Source of the DNA: Apostichopus japonicus
Lineage: Eukaryota > Echinodermata > Holothuroidea > Aspidochirotida > Stichopodidae
Assembly (NCBI RefSeq): GCF_037975245.1
Contig: NC_092571.1
Span: 26,178,564-26,242,563 of the forward strand
Direction of reading: 5' to 3'
DNA: 64,000 bases
Each line of letters starts with the position of its first letter. The first letter of the stretch is position 1. The notes under the pieces are model-generated. The model saw only the letters and a list, made by a program, of their open reading frames with translations, was not told the DNA's origin and did no database searches. This document shows positions 9,701-20,632 of the stretch, one piece after another. A program made the position numbers and the translations under genes.

Positions 9701-12558
9701 TAGATTGTAGCAGACTGCCACCACAACATGTCCCCTCCTATGCCTATGGAAGCAGCACTGTATGCTGTATCTACTCACCACATCACCCTCATCACAGACT
9801 GTGAATCTAATACACATTGGACATGTGTTGAACCACTTCATGTATGAGCCTTCTGGACAATTTAAGCATTCTCTAAGTAAAAGCAAGAAAGGAAATCAAA
9901 TGTTATATGACTGAAAATCAATGGTTAAAGGCTAACAAATTTTTCTTTCTTTGGGCTAATACTAAAGTATTTTATAACACTAAAAATACTGTGGTTTCCG
10001 CTTATCGAAAGACACAGCAATTTTGAGAAATTTGTGGTCAAAGTTAGCAGATTCTCACCAGAAATACTGTACGATGCGTAAAAGCTCATGAACTTACAGA
10101 CCTGTCACCGTGTGACGTCAATATGCGAAGTGTACCGCAACACGAAACACTAACAATGGACGTTCCACGTATTACTCATTAGAAAGTAAACCTTTATTTA
10201 ACTTCAATTTTCCAATAAACATGCAGCTACAGGAGAAGGAATCTGAATGGTTGTTAAAATTGTTCACACATTTGTTTACTCATTTTGGATAGCAATTCTT
10301 CAGTTCAGCAAATTATGAATAAATAACTCAATGTCTGGTCATATTTCCTAAGATTCACTGATATTATCTAGGCCAGTAAACATACTGTATCATGTAAATG
10401 TGTTGTTATAGGGGTTGGTGGGAGAAATGTAAATGAATTGTCCAAGGTTATGGTAGGAGGAATGTGGGAGTTACAGTATGTTTGCACACAAAGAGTCAGC
10501 GTAAATTTGAGAGCTAACCAATTACAGCATTGATATCAAATCTATATAAGGGAGTTCTATATCATCCCCTCCTCCACCCTACCCCCCCCCCCCTCACCTT
10601 GGTCCTATAGTGACACATCAACTGCCTGTTATACATTAAAACAAATATTCAAAGTTCACACATGACAACATGTAAATGTATAAAATGTACAGTTTGACAG
10701 ATTTGGGATCAATATTTGTGTGAAATATAGATCTAACATTTTGACAAACTGTGTCTTCAACCTATCATGAGGAAAGACCTGAGCAGTGCAATACTGTCAC
10801 AGTACTGTGCCATCAACTACAAGTGATGCTCCCGTTAGCAACAATGTACATATATATGTAGAGTAGCCCGAGCTGTAACCGGTCCTGTAAACTGTACATA
10901 CCCGTCTGTATCATTCTTGTAGGTTCCAGGACGGCAGTCACCATTGTTGAACTCTTCCCACTTAACACACTGTAGAAAAGAGATCATTAATTAAATGACA
11001 GAGCACTGTAGATTCATATAATTTGGCATGTACATAGACTAGTTTGAGTGTGATGTGTAGAGTTCTGTAGAGAATTGTCAAAATTACATAAATATTAAAA
11101 TATAATAAAGATTACAGATCGAGTCCAACTCGTATGCCTTATATAGCGAATGCCCCCAAACAATGGGGTGCGACCCAAAAGTGGGCCGCAAATCTTTTTT
11201 TCGGGTTTGCTAGTGGATCTTTTCTGGATGCCAACAATTTACAGAACCTGCAGTTTGTTTTGAGGGGTCCTGTACAAGTGGCTAGAGCTGGGCTGATGCA
11301 TGCTAGCTTCACCACAGGGAACGATATGGTACTCCAATAAATGATATTATGCCTATGTTAGTCTCAGTTTACTATGTACTGCATGCATACACGGATGTGG
11401 GTTCTGTATATTTACAGGACGAGATTATTCACTGGACATATAAACTGTGCAGAACTTTACCTACTGTACAGGAGAACTTTAAAATGTATTTACCGATGTC
11501 AATTCTTCAGTGGAAATTGCACCTTCAACTTCAAATCGGAAGCAAATGAAGGCAGCAATAATTACCTGAAATAGAGGAAGCAGAGTCAGCAAAAGTTACA
11601 GACCTTTCTGTAATGACTACTTTACAATGTATGTGTACATGATGTGACATTAATGAGCCATCTTTACATGGATTCAGAATTAACTGCCAAAAAGATATGA
11701 CTTAATTTTTTTTACAAATAACTGCTGGGAATAATTTAACCAGTACAGCATCGCACAATGATATATAAAACATGGTCAAGTTGCTATGTATAGAAGTGTA
11801 AAGATGCATAGCAGTTTTCTGCAGAGGAACTATAGTACAGTATGCAATAAGAGAAACATTCAAAGCCTTCAAAAATGCTGGACAAACTTTAACTTATTCC
11901 AGGCTCTATAGTACTATAAAGAACAGTACTGAGAAGCTGCATGGTCATGCCCTCCAAATTATTCATGACCACATTAATTGAGGAATTTTCATACCACACT
12001 ATATTAGACCATATTGTCTGAGACTCTGAGTAGTGGGTAACATGCCTTCACTTTGAAGGTGGCTCCAAAATGCTAATTGAAATCAATCTCAAGTAAATAT
12101 CACACACAGGAAGTTGGGTCATTCCATGTCAAATCATGGATGGAGTTAGTGCAGTACTTTACTGTATTAACCTGGCCCCAACTGAAGCCATTGCCCCATT
12201 ATTGGAAATCAACCAAGGGAAGAATGATCATATACAGTATGATAATAGTCCAAGAGGTAGAAATGGGGTACGTATTATAGAGAAAATGGATTTTCATGTT
12301 GCTAGAGCTTCAGACTACCCAGTACAAAACAACAACTTAAATAGTTTGCAGAGCCTATTTTACTAATTATTACCTGGCACAATATTATGAAGTACATACT
12401 CCATGCCTGTCTGTACAGCTTATAAATATGCAGTACAGAAATGTTTTGAAATGAAACTTATAATATAACCTGAGAGCTTTATAAGATCTAGACCAAACAG
12501 TAAGTGTGAATGTAAGTTCTATATTTACCGTGATCATAAATATATTGTTGAACTCCAT
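1225..12558 (-). CDS. TNFR-like gene B: TNF-receptor-type membrane protein, 3' end outside window
   Basis: A single-span type I receptor assembled from seven phase-compatible coding exons: 12558-12529, 11565-11494, 10969-10902, 9872-9779, 7892-7832, 7083-6952 and 1361-1225. They give 198 residues. Residues 1-25 are a hydrophobic signal peptide (MEFNNIFMIT, then VIIAAFIC). Ectodomain cysteines fall at 35, 46, 59, 62, 74, 77, 83 and 101, with two CxxC pairs and a C-x5-C, the spacing style of TNFR cysteine-rich domains. Residues 109-152 are a Ser/Thr/Pro-rich stalk, and about 159-179 span the membrane. N-glycosylation sequons occur at N53 and N147. The last visible exon ends in phase 0, so the cytoplasmic part and any death domain are unseen. 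The start codon follows an exon with a good acceptor, so a 5' noncoding exon lies upstream. The closest relative I can point to is gene A. A TNF-family ligand is expected from the fold but not shown here. Confidence 0.78.
2008..2368. mobile_element. hAT-type MITE, 361 bp, perfect 8-bp target duplication
   Basis: Terminal inverted repeats start cagtggcgtaggaa and end ttcctacgcccttg. The flanking 8 bp tatatatg is repeated exactly at 2000-2007 and 2369-2376. An 8-bp duplication and CA(G/A)..TG ends are typical of hAT elements. It has no coding capacity and contains G- and C-runs near both ends. It lies in the gene B intron between exons 6 and 7. Confidence 0.85.
2786..3914. repeat. 22-bp minisatellite, about 51 copies
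   Basis: The unit is close to gtaatgaatctgagggtacc plus at. Variants carry 'catct' for 'catgt', 'tgcc' for 'tacc', or a 3-bp expansion ('catcccct'). Because 22 is not a multiple of three, each strand reads a repeating 22-residue peptide period without stops; these readings are not genes. The array is intronic to gene B. Confidence 0.97.
4130..4330 (+). repeat. dispersed repeat, second copy at 52840-52990
   Basis: The block holding 'gtctgagaacaatttggaga' and 'gctataatttgggg' occurs here and again at 52840-52990 in the same orientation, with scattered substitutions. Termini and family are not recognised. Confidence 0.65.
4340..5530. other. intronic stretch, nothing assignable
   Basis: AT-rich intron of gene B. 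Short open frames only; no exon of compatible phase and no recognisable repeat ends were seen. Confidence 0.4.
5535..6728. mobile_element. fold-back element / 1.2 kb imperfect palindrome
   Basis: The left arm (about 5535-6128) reappears as reverse complement in the right arm (about 6135-6728). Examples are 'agtaaaccaacacgaaa' at 5556 against 'tttcgtgttggtttact' at 6691, 'catttgatgatgcacatggg' near 6075 against 'ccccatgtgcaccaaa' near 6180, and 'aacggtcgaaca' at 5930 against 6309. The arms differ by many substitutions and small indels. There is no coding content. A TA-rich tract abuts the right end, consistent with insertion into TA-rich DNA, but I cannot fix a target duplication. Confidence 0.85.
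6952..7083 (-). CDS. gene B exon 6: Ser/Thr/Pro stalk
   Basis: Acceptor catccccag, donor CCAG|gtgaaa, phase 1 to phase 1, 132 nt. It encodes residues 109-152, rich in Ser, Thr and Pro with one N-S-S sequon, as expected for a membrane-proximal stalk. The open frame runs further 5' through the acceptor, but only this start keeps the frame with exon 5. Confidence 0.75.
7574..7612 (-). ncRNA. hammerhead-ribozyme-like motif, copy 1
   Basis: On the minus strand: GCCT, then CTGAAGA, a 5-bp hairpin with loop TGCTA, GAAAC, GTC, and AGGC pairing back to GCCT. CTGANGA, GAAA and a cleavage-type GTC are the hammerhead core. Helix III is almost absent, as reported for the minimal hammerheads carried by Penelope-like retroelements. 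It could also simply be a conserved terminal repeat of a retroelement. A second copy lies at 22751-22789. Confidence 0.45.
7832..7892 (-). CDS. gene B exon 5: end of cysteine-rich domain
   Basis: Acceptor cttgtcag, donor CACAG|gtgagg, phase 0 to phase 1. It encodes residues 89-108 with the pattern G-D-x-T-N-D-R-I-C101, the usual closing of a TNFR repeat (compare the 'N-T-x-C' endings common in the family). Confidence 0.78.
8175..8565. mobile_element. MITE of the cataggcgtagg family, copy 1
   Basis: Ends cataggcgtaggagg and gggctcctatgcctatg are inverted repeats, with the G/C runs just inside typical of this family. Related copies lie at 14628-15101 (same orientation) and 60858-61281 (reverse). 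No intact target duplication is visible at this copy. It lies in the gene B intron between exons 4 and 5. Confidence 0.75.
9779..9872 (-). CDS. gene B exon 4: core cysteine-rich exon
   Basis: Acceptor ttttacttag, donor GATGTG|gtgagt, 94 nt, phase 2 to phase 0. It encodes residues 57-88 with C59, C62, C74, C77 and C83 (two CxxC pairs). This exon is the clearest sign of a TNFR-type domain in gene B and aligns in position with gene A exon 3. Confidence 0.82.
10902..10969 (-). CDS. gene B exon 3: first cysteine pair
   Basis: Acceptor ttctacag, donor GACGG|gtatgt, 68 nt, phase 0 to phase 2. It encodes residues 35-56, with C35-x10-C46 followed by R-P-G-T-Y. The same C-x10-C then G-Y/W-Y arrangement occurs in gene A exon 2. 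Confidence 0.8.
11494..11565 (-). CDS. gene B exon 2: second half of signal peptide
   Basis: Acceptor ctatttcag, donor CATCG|gtaaat, 72 nt, phase 0 both sides. It encodes residues 11-34; the first eight (V-I-I-A-A-F-I-C) complete the hydrophobic core started in exon 1, and cleavage is likely near residue 25-26. Confidence 0.7.
12529..12558 (-). CDS. gene B exon 1 (coding part): start codon
   Basis: ATG at 12558 and ten codons up to donor ATCACG|gtaaat. The exon probably begins at 12614 after acceptor tttttttgcag, so 56 bases are 5' UTR and a further upstream noncoding exon is implied. I chose this ATG because the joined product gains a textbook signal peptide. Confidence 0.68.
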
Positions 12559-12734
12559 TGTAATATGATTTAATCCTTCGTATAGTGCTCGATGATAGTC
12601 CAAACAGACTGAACCTGCAAAAAAAGACTGAGTATGCAGTCATAAAGAGCTGAATTTAGTGGATTCGTAGAATATTCCCCCTAATACATGTATGTAAGTA
12701 TTTCCCTTAAGGCGCTAGAATTTTTATTATAAAA

Positions 12735-12900
12735 CGACATGACGAGTACTGTGACTAGGGCGGTCCCCTGGACCCCACGCCTTTATGCTCGCCGTTTTCT
12801 CGCGATTTTCGTGGACGTTTAAACGTTTAAACGAACGAAAAATCGGCCGTTTAAACGTTTACAGTAGGTCTTTAAACGAAAACTCACAGCCCTATTGTAT
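12735..12900. repeat. gtttaaac-rich palindromic segment
   Basis: Repeated cgtttaaacg palindromes and an end resembling a hAT terminus (cacagccctat). The partner end is not convincing, so this may be a worn element fragment. Confidence 0.35.
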
Positions 12901-13761
12901 ACTTTCCTATATGATCATGAATGGAGGTTTTTCATGGTAGAATGTAGAGAATACTATTTATAAAGAAAATGATATATTTGTCAACCTGCAGTATTCATAG
13001 GTGAGAATATTACGTGGGCGGTGGGAAGTGACATGGTAACCTTTAATAAATTGATAAATATGCCCACTACTTTTTGCTTTGAAATATTAACCGTAGGCCA
13101 TAACCATAATGTTGATACAATCTGCTAACCACAATAGCTCCAAAAATATTATCCATACTTATAAATACAAATTTTCCTCAACTATGTTGATTGAGTCTGG
13201 ATTATGTGCACAGTCGATTGCTATACAAACGATACACGATAAACGATTTGTGAGATGGGCTGGTGTACAATACACATGACTGAAACAGTTAGGCTTACAA
13301 GTAGGGAAACAGCCTACAGTAGCTAACAATCCTCTATAGTATCTTCCTATGCCTAATGTACTGACATTGTTTACATAATAAATGGATTGTTACTCTTTGT
13401 TCCAGTATACATACTTTGCATACCTGTTATTGTCTATTCATATTTAGTATGTACCCAACGTCCTTGCACCATGTACAGTAGTGACGTAGTATTATACGTA
13501 CATTAGCTGTATATGCTGTTCAGGGCTACATGGTATATGTTCCTGTACTGACAGACTGGTTGTGTATTCAGGTGACAAGTTCACTTTCTATGTCGTATGA
13601 TCACCTTGTATATGGTATTACTGTGTGAAGTATACCTGCCTTCCCTAATCAGTCCCTATACAGGCATTCGATCAGCCATATCTTACTTTGAAATCATGCA
13701 TAATATATACTGTATCAAACATAATATTAATATGTTTTCAAATGTGAACTTCTAGATAAAC
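12901..13761. other. no feature recognised
   Basis: AT-rich DNA upstream of gene B exon 1. No compatible exon or repeat boundary was found. Confidence 0.35.
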
Positions 13762-14627
13762 TACGTATGCACCGGATCCAAATTTTTGGATCCGGCCGTA
13801 ACCGGATTTCGCCAGATAGTACATGAAATCCGGCCGAATAAAATCCGGCTGGAACCGGATTTTTTCATTACACAAAAGAAAATCATTAATAAGAAGTAGA
13901 AGTATGAAACAAGGAGTAAATCTTAGGTGAGGTATAAGCATATTATAAAGAAGGTGAAATTAAGACCCCATTTATGAGATTAAATATGACTTGAAGTGGT
14001 GTAATCTACATTCTTTAATAAAATAACTACAATATAATTGTTGACAAGCTTGATACAGTATGTAAATTTGTTTGCTGGCAAAATACTGCATACTACTCAG
14101 GGGCGTATCCAGGATTTTCTAACCCGGGGGGCGTGAATTACTATCTAAGCAGAGCGCCACCATCGGTTGGCGCGGAGCGTATACAAGAAAATTTCTCGTT
14201 TTGATACCCCCCAGATCACCGGAAATGACACTTCTCGGGCTTGACAATTACCAACTAGATGTACACTTTTACCTGAGAACCAAGTATTACCCAAAAGTTT
14301 TGTTTTCATCCATAACCTTTTGAAGATTGTCACCAGTCACACATCATTTTCGACCTCATCGCATGTCCTGTGGATCATTGATTTTGTATAGGTAATTCTA
14401 CGTCGCGGCCCACAATACCCGAAAGCCCCACTTTTCAAGGTTTTAAGCCCATTATTGTTCAGAATGTTGGTCAGGAAATTTTTGAAAATCCAGACACAGT
14501 TAATTTATTGGTGTACAAATATTAAAACCTCTTATAACTGCTATTATAAAACTTGGTTGAAGGTAATGAAAAATACCAGATATTTCCGATATCAGATTTC
14601 AGATATTTTGAAACCGAACACTACACG

Positions 14628-15101
14628 CAATGGTGTAGGAGGCGGGGGCTACAACCCCCCCCCCAACCAAATTTGTTTTCCCTGAAAATTCGGGCAATAT
14701 GCTGAGAATTTTTCGGGCACCTACTGAAAGAAATATTAATTGCAATGATGTAGCTTAAGGAAATGAATATCTCCTTGGTAGTTAAAATAAAGTTCTAAGC
14801 TTGTCCGACCGCCATTACTAATGTAAAAGAGAGTTTTAACATAATTGGACCTCCATGCTTTTTCTCCATCTACATAAGACATTTCGTTGTTTACATTAGC
14901 ATTCGGTGGTATACTGCGCAACCTGTACGGACCGTACGGTACACGATGGTATGCGATGTAATAACCGATGCTTGCTTATATGATATTGACATAAACATGT
15001 TGAACGAGCGCGAAGTGCTCGAAAAATTTTGGTTCTATTTTGCTGCCGTTACAGCCCCCAAATCTATAGACTTAAAGTCTAATTGGGCTCCTACGCCTTT
15101 G
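14628..15101. mobile_element. MITE of the cataggcgtagg family, copy 2
   Basis: Starts caatggtgtaggagg and ends ctcctacgcctttg. Flanking actacacg and actataca match in 6 of 8 positions, an aged hAT-type duplication. The interior shares 'gggcaatatg' and 'gagaatttttcgggcaccta' with copy 1. Confidence 0.75.
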
Positions 15102-15276
15102 ACTATACACATCGACAGTTTTGAGGCTGATATGATTTGCTTTACAAATCGTATTGAGTTTTTTGCCAAGGGAGGGGCGAAGTCTGTAGGCAAACTATCT
15201 ACTGTAGGCAGAGAGCGCCGCCATGAGTTTGGGTGAAGCGTACGAGAACATTTTGGCCGAAAATGCATCCCAGATT

Positions 15277-17082
15277 CAGGGCCGGATTTAGACATGTGGA
15301 GGCCCGTGGGCAACCTTCAGTGGTGGAGGCCCCCCCTCCAGTGATTGCCGTCCTGGGGGAGGTGTGTAAGGGGAGGGGTATTGGATTTTTTCCAATAATT
15401 AAGTGTTCTTGGATGCATAATGGTGCAGTATTTTGTGATTTCTGAAGTAAATTTTGTGATTTCTGAAGAATTTTCATTACGGTATGTAGGCCTGTTTGCC
15501 TGCAAAATTTTCAGTACAAGTAAAAAGGTTGCTACAACCTCTCTCACTCTCAGTACGAACGAGCAATCGTGATCAATCATATAAACATGGATATAATACT
15601 TACAGTACGTATATTTACAGACCAGGCAGTTTTCGAGACTTGACCCTTGCAAAATCTTTGATCAATTTGTCAAAGTCAGTCTCTCTGAGAATGTCATATT
15701 CAATACTCATCAAGGTCAGATGACTGAGCCTATCATGACCCATTGCAGTATACGGAGTCTGTTCTTAATAAACTTCAGTTTACTGAACGAACGTTCTCCA
15801 GAACAGTTTGTGACCATGAGCACCAAGTACATCCGTAGCATTATCTCGACATTTGGAAATGTATCCGCAACGTGTTTGTCCATCAACAGTTTATAAAGGA
15901 ACTGTTCTCTCCCCCATCTTATCATCTTCAGGAAAATGAGTAAAGAAGGCTGCAAACTGCACAAGTTCAACACCAAGTGATTGATCTAGATCATCCTTGT
16001 ACTCAGAAACTAAGTTTGCTGCAGCTGCTTCAATTTCATTACAGTCCAGTGTTTCCAGTTTACGCAAGAAACCGAAAAGAGAACAGGTGTTCTCATAGGC
16101 TTCCAACCGTTGCTCTAATGAACTCAGAAACTGATCAATTACTGGAAGAAAATTCTGAACTCGAAATTTTTCAGAGGGTGAGAGTGCAGCTTCTTCTGGA
16201 TCTGTTTGTCCATAATCCAGTGGATTGAGACTCACATTTCGCTGACGATTGCGTGTCTGCACATATTCATCAGTTCCAGACATCTCCTTTCCCTTCTCCT
16301 CGTATACATGAAAGGACTCTCGTTTTTCACGTACAAAGCATTTTAATGACTTCAACATTGCTACTGCTGTGTTCAGATCAAGTTTGGGATCTTGCAACGA
16401 GTGACTTGTGGCATTCACTCTGTCAAGATTGTCATGCCAAAACACAGCATAGACGCCAGTCTCCAGTTTACACAAAGAACTCACACCCCGGGCCTAAACT
16501 TGCTTTTAGCTGGACTGGACTAAAATGATTCATGACGAACATGTTAATGCCAATTGCCAACTGCCCAGACGCGCACGTGCCTGTGTACAGTATGTGTGTG
16601 TAGAGGGGGTGAGAAGACAGTTGTTTCATCATTGCACATGAAAAGAATTAATTAGCAATACCTGTCTGAAACCTAGCGGGAGCCTCGGTGATGACAGGCG
16701 CACTGTCAGGGTGTACTGAAATGTTTCAACCAAAACCATTAACCTAGTTCTAAAGAAAATAGACCTTGAGATTGATGACTTTGGATATTAGGCCAATCAT
16801 GTTTGTCTGCCGACGTGTGATCTGCAATAACGGGAAAACAACCACTTAGCTGTTTCTACCATTCACAAAGAGATACAATTAAAATTGAATATGACTTCAA
16901 GCGTATGCATGGCGTAAGCCGCGCGCAATATGATTTTGATTGATGATATTTGTCAGCCTACATTTAATTTTTTTCTTCAAATTTCCCCTTATATTTTTAT
17001 TTTTCATGAAGTACGTGGAGGCCCCTTGTTGTGGAGGCCTGTGGGCAGCTGCCCACGTTGCCCATTGGTAAATCCAGCCCTG
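15277..17082 (-). mobile_element. hAT element, 1.8 kb, with a transposase remnant
   Basis: Termini cagggccggattta and taaatccagccctg are inverted repeats with one mismatch. Flanking cccagatt (15269-15276) and cccagatc (17083-17090) match in 7 of 8 bases. It carries the 3' part of a minus-strand hAT transposase and little else, so it is an internally deleted copy. It split an older MITE-like element, whose halves continue on both sides. Confidence 0.88.
15640..16490 (-). pseudogene. hAT (ZMYM1-like) transposase, C-terminal remnant
   Basis: An open frame at 16484-15891 reads a ZMYM1-like hAT transposase segment (…AVFWHDNLDRVNATSHSLQ…, then SLKCFVREKRESF). After a frameshift near 15900 the hAT dimerisation motif follows in another frame, with N-C-S-G-E-R-S-F-S-K-L-K-F-I-K-N-R-L-R. 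Another shift near 15760 is needed to continue to about 15640 (S-H-L-T-L-M-S-I-E). The N-terminal zinc finger and first catalytic regions are missing, so it is dead. It is nested in the 1.8 kb element. Confidence 0.85.
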
Positions 17083-17479
17083 CCCAGATCGCTGGAAATG
17101 ACACTTCCCAGGCCTTTTAAGTTGCATCTAAGCATTTTCTGTTTTGAAAATTACTAGCGATATCATAAAGAAAATTTGCTCGGGGGGGGGGCGGTCGCCC
17201 CTTCCCGAATTGCGTCATGTTTCCCGACGACTCGGTCGAGTTCAAGACCAGCCACAGTTGGCTATGATAGACCATATATAGTATAGATACATTAGTGAGA
17301 GATGAAATATGGAAACGTCTAAAAAGGAGTTGTCAGTGTAAGGGGTAGGGTGAGGCGCACGTCCCCTCCGTAATCCTCGATCTATCACTGGCTACCCTGT
17401 GTATTTAGGGATCAGCGCTGCAATTATGACTGTTCCTCTTTCTCTTCCCAGTGTCTTGGCGTTTATCTTCTACTCCCTC

Positions 17480-17590
17480 CTTTTCTCCTTTTCCTTTTTT
17501 TTTTCTTATTTTTCTTTTCCCTTCCTTCCTCTCCTCCTTTTCTTTTTTCCCCTCTTTTTCCCTTTTTTCTTCTCTTTTTTTCTCTCCTCT
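17480..17590 (+). repeat. pyrimidine-rich low-complexity tract
   Basis: Nearly pure T/C stretch within the transposon nest. The plus-strand open frame across it (Phe/Leu/Pro/Ser-rich) is compositional only. Confidence 0.8.
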
Positions 17591-18190
17591 TTTTCTTACC
17601 CGGGGGGCGCACCCCCAACGCCCCCCCCTGGATACGCGCCTGCTTCTGTACCTATGAAGATAATTGTCTCTGTATGTGATAACTGTAGAAAGGTTACTTT
17701 TGAAATTGTTTTCATTGTCAGCTCTGGAATTAATCTTTTTTGATGAGAATTAAAGTTCTTCTAAGGTTTAAGAATGAACTTTAAGATGAAGTGGTTTTTG
17801 TGGAATTAAAAAAAATTCAGACGTATTTAACCATATAAGAGATTGTTTCACACATAAAAATTCAGAGAAAACATGAATGCCAACAATAATGGGAAAGTAA
17901 AGATTCAATGGAACAGTATTTTGACTGATAAGTATATAAATGGTCTATTTTAACTGCACAATATTAAACTGATGAAGGCTGCAAGAAATGATTTCACTGC
18001 AAACTGTATAGCTTCATATTATTACAGTAGTTGTATTATTTTGGTTGATCTTTAGAAACAGTGGGTCAGACCATTTTAAAATTAAACATGTTAAACCTAA
18101 TTTTTCCCTACTTTGAATGTTTTCATTCATTTTTGGAAATAGTTTACATTGATTTAAGTTAATACCAACACCTTTTTAAGGAATAATTCA

Positions 18191-18283
18191 GGCCAGATTT
18201 TGAAAAAGATCCGGCCAGATTTTGAAAAAGATCCGGCCAGATTTTGAAAAAGATCCGGCCGGATTTTGAAAAATATCCGGCCG
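18191..18283. repeat. 22-bp tandem repeat, four copies
   Basis: The unit ggccagattttgaaaaagat plus cc is repeated four times just inside the right end of the outer hAT element. Subterminal repeats like this are often transposase binding sites; that role is inferred. Confidence 0.85.
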
Positions 18284-18357
18284 GAACCGGATAATTGCTC
18301 ACTATCCGGCCGGATAGTCCGGCCAGACCAGATATTCGGTGCATCCCTAAGATAAAC

Positions 18358-20600
18358 ATGAAGTGTTTTCTTTCATAGTGTGGACAAAGCCTTGCTCTAG
18401 AATTAATAATGTTCTACAAGTCTATAAAACGACAGTGTGGCTTAGACCTATATAGTAATGTATATTGCTGAAAGTGGTGATACATGGATGGTGTAATTGT
18501 CCGTCCTCCCTCTATTATTATTATTAAAGGGTACATGTTATCTACATAAGAATTAAAATCTCATTCTATCACATCCCTGGTTATATGCCTAGGCCTATGC
18601 CCATAAATGCTGATACTCAGTGAATGTACAGATCAGTAGCCCAGGAGTTTTCAATCCGGGTCTGCATAGGACGGAAAACAATAGGCCTATGTCAGTTCAC
18701 AAGTCTTGTTTAATTAGGTCTCATGTGCAGATCCTCAGTTGCCTCAGTTTGTTAGCACCTTACCATTCTTCTTACAGTAACTAGCTGATAATTAGGTAAA
18801 GCTAAGCTTCAGTAATGTCAGTGCTGTCACTGTCAACAAACTACTGTATGCTCTATCAACACCAAGACTGAGCCTCCACATCAGGGCGGAGGCCCTTCAA
18901 TTGGTCATTTGCCAGAAAACTGCCACAGAAAGTTGCTCGACTTGCATATTTCTCACAATAAAAGAACAGAGTAACGACAAGCTGATTCACTACTACTGTG
19001 TCTTATCGTTTTAGACTGGCATTTTTCCAACAGTTGCGGGGTAGGCCTAGACTAAACAGTTTACTCAGACTTGCTCAAGCTTACTCTTCCACAACATTAT
19101 TGACTGCGTGATATCCTAGAACTAAAATAAAGTGACGGAGCTAAATGGATAAAACGTAACGAACGACGAACTTACCTGATGCGTATTATAGTTAAGCCAA
19201 AACAAAAAGTAAATACTGACAAGATTTCGTCTTCTTATAATCCACTATTGGAAACACTTCTATGCGAGTTTGTATCAACTGTATAGCCTGCGTAGGACTG
19301 TATGTATTAGAGTCTGAGCCCAAAGAAAATATTATTATCTGCGCTGAGTCTAGCTGCGAAGCCGACTCGACTGTGTCACATGGCGCATGCATGATGAACA
19401 CATAATTGAACGTGACAGGGTGGCTGCAAATCACTCTACAAATAAAATGAAGAAAAAAGTTCCACTTAATCAGCAAATTTCATTATAAAAATTATTTTAG
19501 TACTAGACTTAATTTTTTAATACCTTTTTGATATCCGAATCTGAATAAATTATTTTTCGTGATACTCCTTTTGAAATACTTACCCTACTAATTTACTATT
19601 TTGGTCTCGCCCATTTCATTCATGTTTGTATCGTACGTCTCTCCTCTCCATTCATCGTACGTGAAAACTTGGAACTTTACCAATTTTCGGTTAACTTGGA
19701 ACGCTACCAAGTTTATGTAGGCTCCTCTGCCCGGTTTACCACAAATTTAGTCGTAGCCCGAGATATTGCACTGTGGCATGTAACTCTGTCATTGACCTTA
19801 GCCTACTCTAGACTTTCTTATGTCATATGCATAATGCTACAATTTGGCTACCACTGCTTAATTATAGTGACGATCGACTAACATACATCCTACCTAATAA
19901 CCACCTACGATCGCTTTTCGGCTTTTTGGCTAAGATCATGCATGTGCAGTATATGTTCCCTTTCGAGGGCCGGGGAATTTTGATACATATCCGACGATAT
20001 GATCACACAGTCACAGTCTCGATACAATGGGACTGGGGTTGAGAGCGGATCAGTCGTTCGTTAGTTTGGTTTTCGTGCCCAGGTTTATTATTTTCCGGGT
20101 GACTTTTCTTATAAAGTACCTAATATCGAGAAGAAAATACGACAGTGGTCTAAAACTATAATCCATAAAAAACAGCAGAGAATCGATGAAGTTGTCTTAC
20201 GTTAGATTTTATTTACATGTACGAAAAACCATCAAGAGATCATCAGTTTTGTCATGTTACCTCCAACATTGTATCGTATACAGTATTCATATGTGTATCG
20301 TTTTGTGTTTAAAGGCATGTACTACCTATGCAAATTATCATACATCGCTCGAACATTGACATTAGAGGGATTGTAGGTTCCTCAAAATAAATATAAGTCT
20401 AGAGATCAGTTTGATGAGAATGTTTAAACCATCTATCATATAATTGAATAAAGTTAAATGTATTAATAAATTATTCGAATATCCATTGCTGGGTTCGGTG
20501 TTGTACATAATTTGTTTGCATACAGTTCCTTTTGAAACACGCACCCTACATATTTTGGACTCGTCCATTCATTCATAACACTGGACTTGAAGTCCTACAT
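18358..20600. other. intergenic stretch with one possible 5' noncoding exon
   Basis: No coding exon is clear. A good minus-strand donor, CATCAG|gtaagttcg, at 19176/19175 could end a 5' noncoding exon of gene B, since gene B exon 1 begins with an acceptor. Segments near 19555-19620 and 20525-20575 share 'ccttttgaaa' and 'cattcat' context and may be diverged copies of one repeat. Confidence 0.3.
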
Positions 20601-20606
20601 GTGAAC

Positions 20607-20632
20607 AGGGAGTTGTTCCATAACAACTCCCT
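20607..20632. repeat. perfect 11-bp-stem hairpin
   Basis: AGGGAGTTGTT, loop CCAT, then AACAACTCCCT: a perfect inverted repeat. Similar hairpins lie at 21911-21943 and 51309-51347. Confidence 0.8.

Larger units (their letters stand above)
14098..17642. mobile_element. second layer: elements with cagg..gcgtatcc / ggatacgcgcctg ends
   Basis: The left end caggggcgtatccagg and right end cctggatacgcgcctg are inverted repeats, but the flanking 8 bp (atactact, cttctgta) do not match. They may be ends of two related elements, or of one rearranged element. Segments near 14140-14300, 15150-15276 and 17083-17160 resemble the MITE at 21352 ('ctggaaatgacacttc' and similar). Confidence 0.5.
13762..18349. 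mobile_element. hAT element, 4.6 kb outermost layer of a transposon nest
   Basis: Termini tacgtatgcaccgga and ttcggtgcatcccta are imperfect inverted repeats of the hAT 'TAGGGATGCACCGA' type. The 8 bp agataaac is repeated exactly at 13754-13761 and 18350-18357. The arms are rich in 'ccggcc' and 'ccggat' motifs. Most of the interior is younger insertions (14098-17642 region, 14628-15101, 15277-17082), so it carries no intact transposase of its own. Confidence 0.85.

Noticed and set aside
9306..9710. 134-codon plus-strand frame
   Set aside because: It starts in a G-run segment resembling a MITE end, overlaps a minus-strand receptor exon region, and has no splice or family support.
15035..15652. 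Overlapping frames of 70-111 codons on both strands
   Set aside because: They cross borders of nested transposons and match none of the transposase segments.
17399..17743. 114-codon plus-strand frame rich in Phe, Ser and Pro
   Set aside because: Read through a pyrimidine tract inside the hAT nest.
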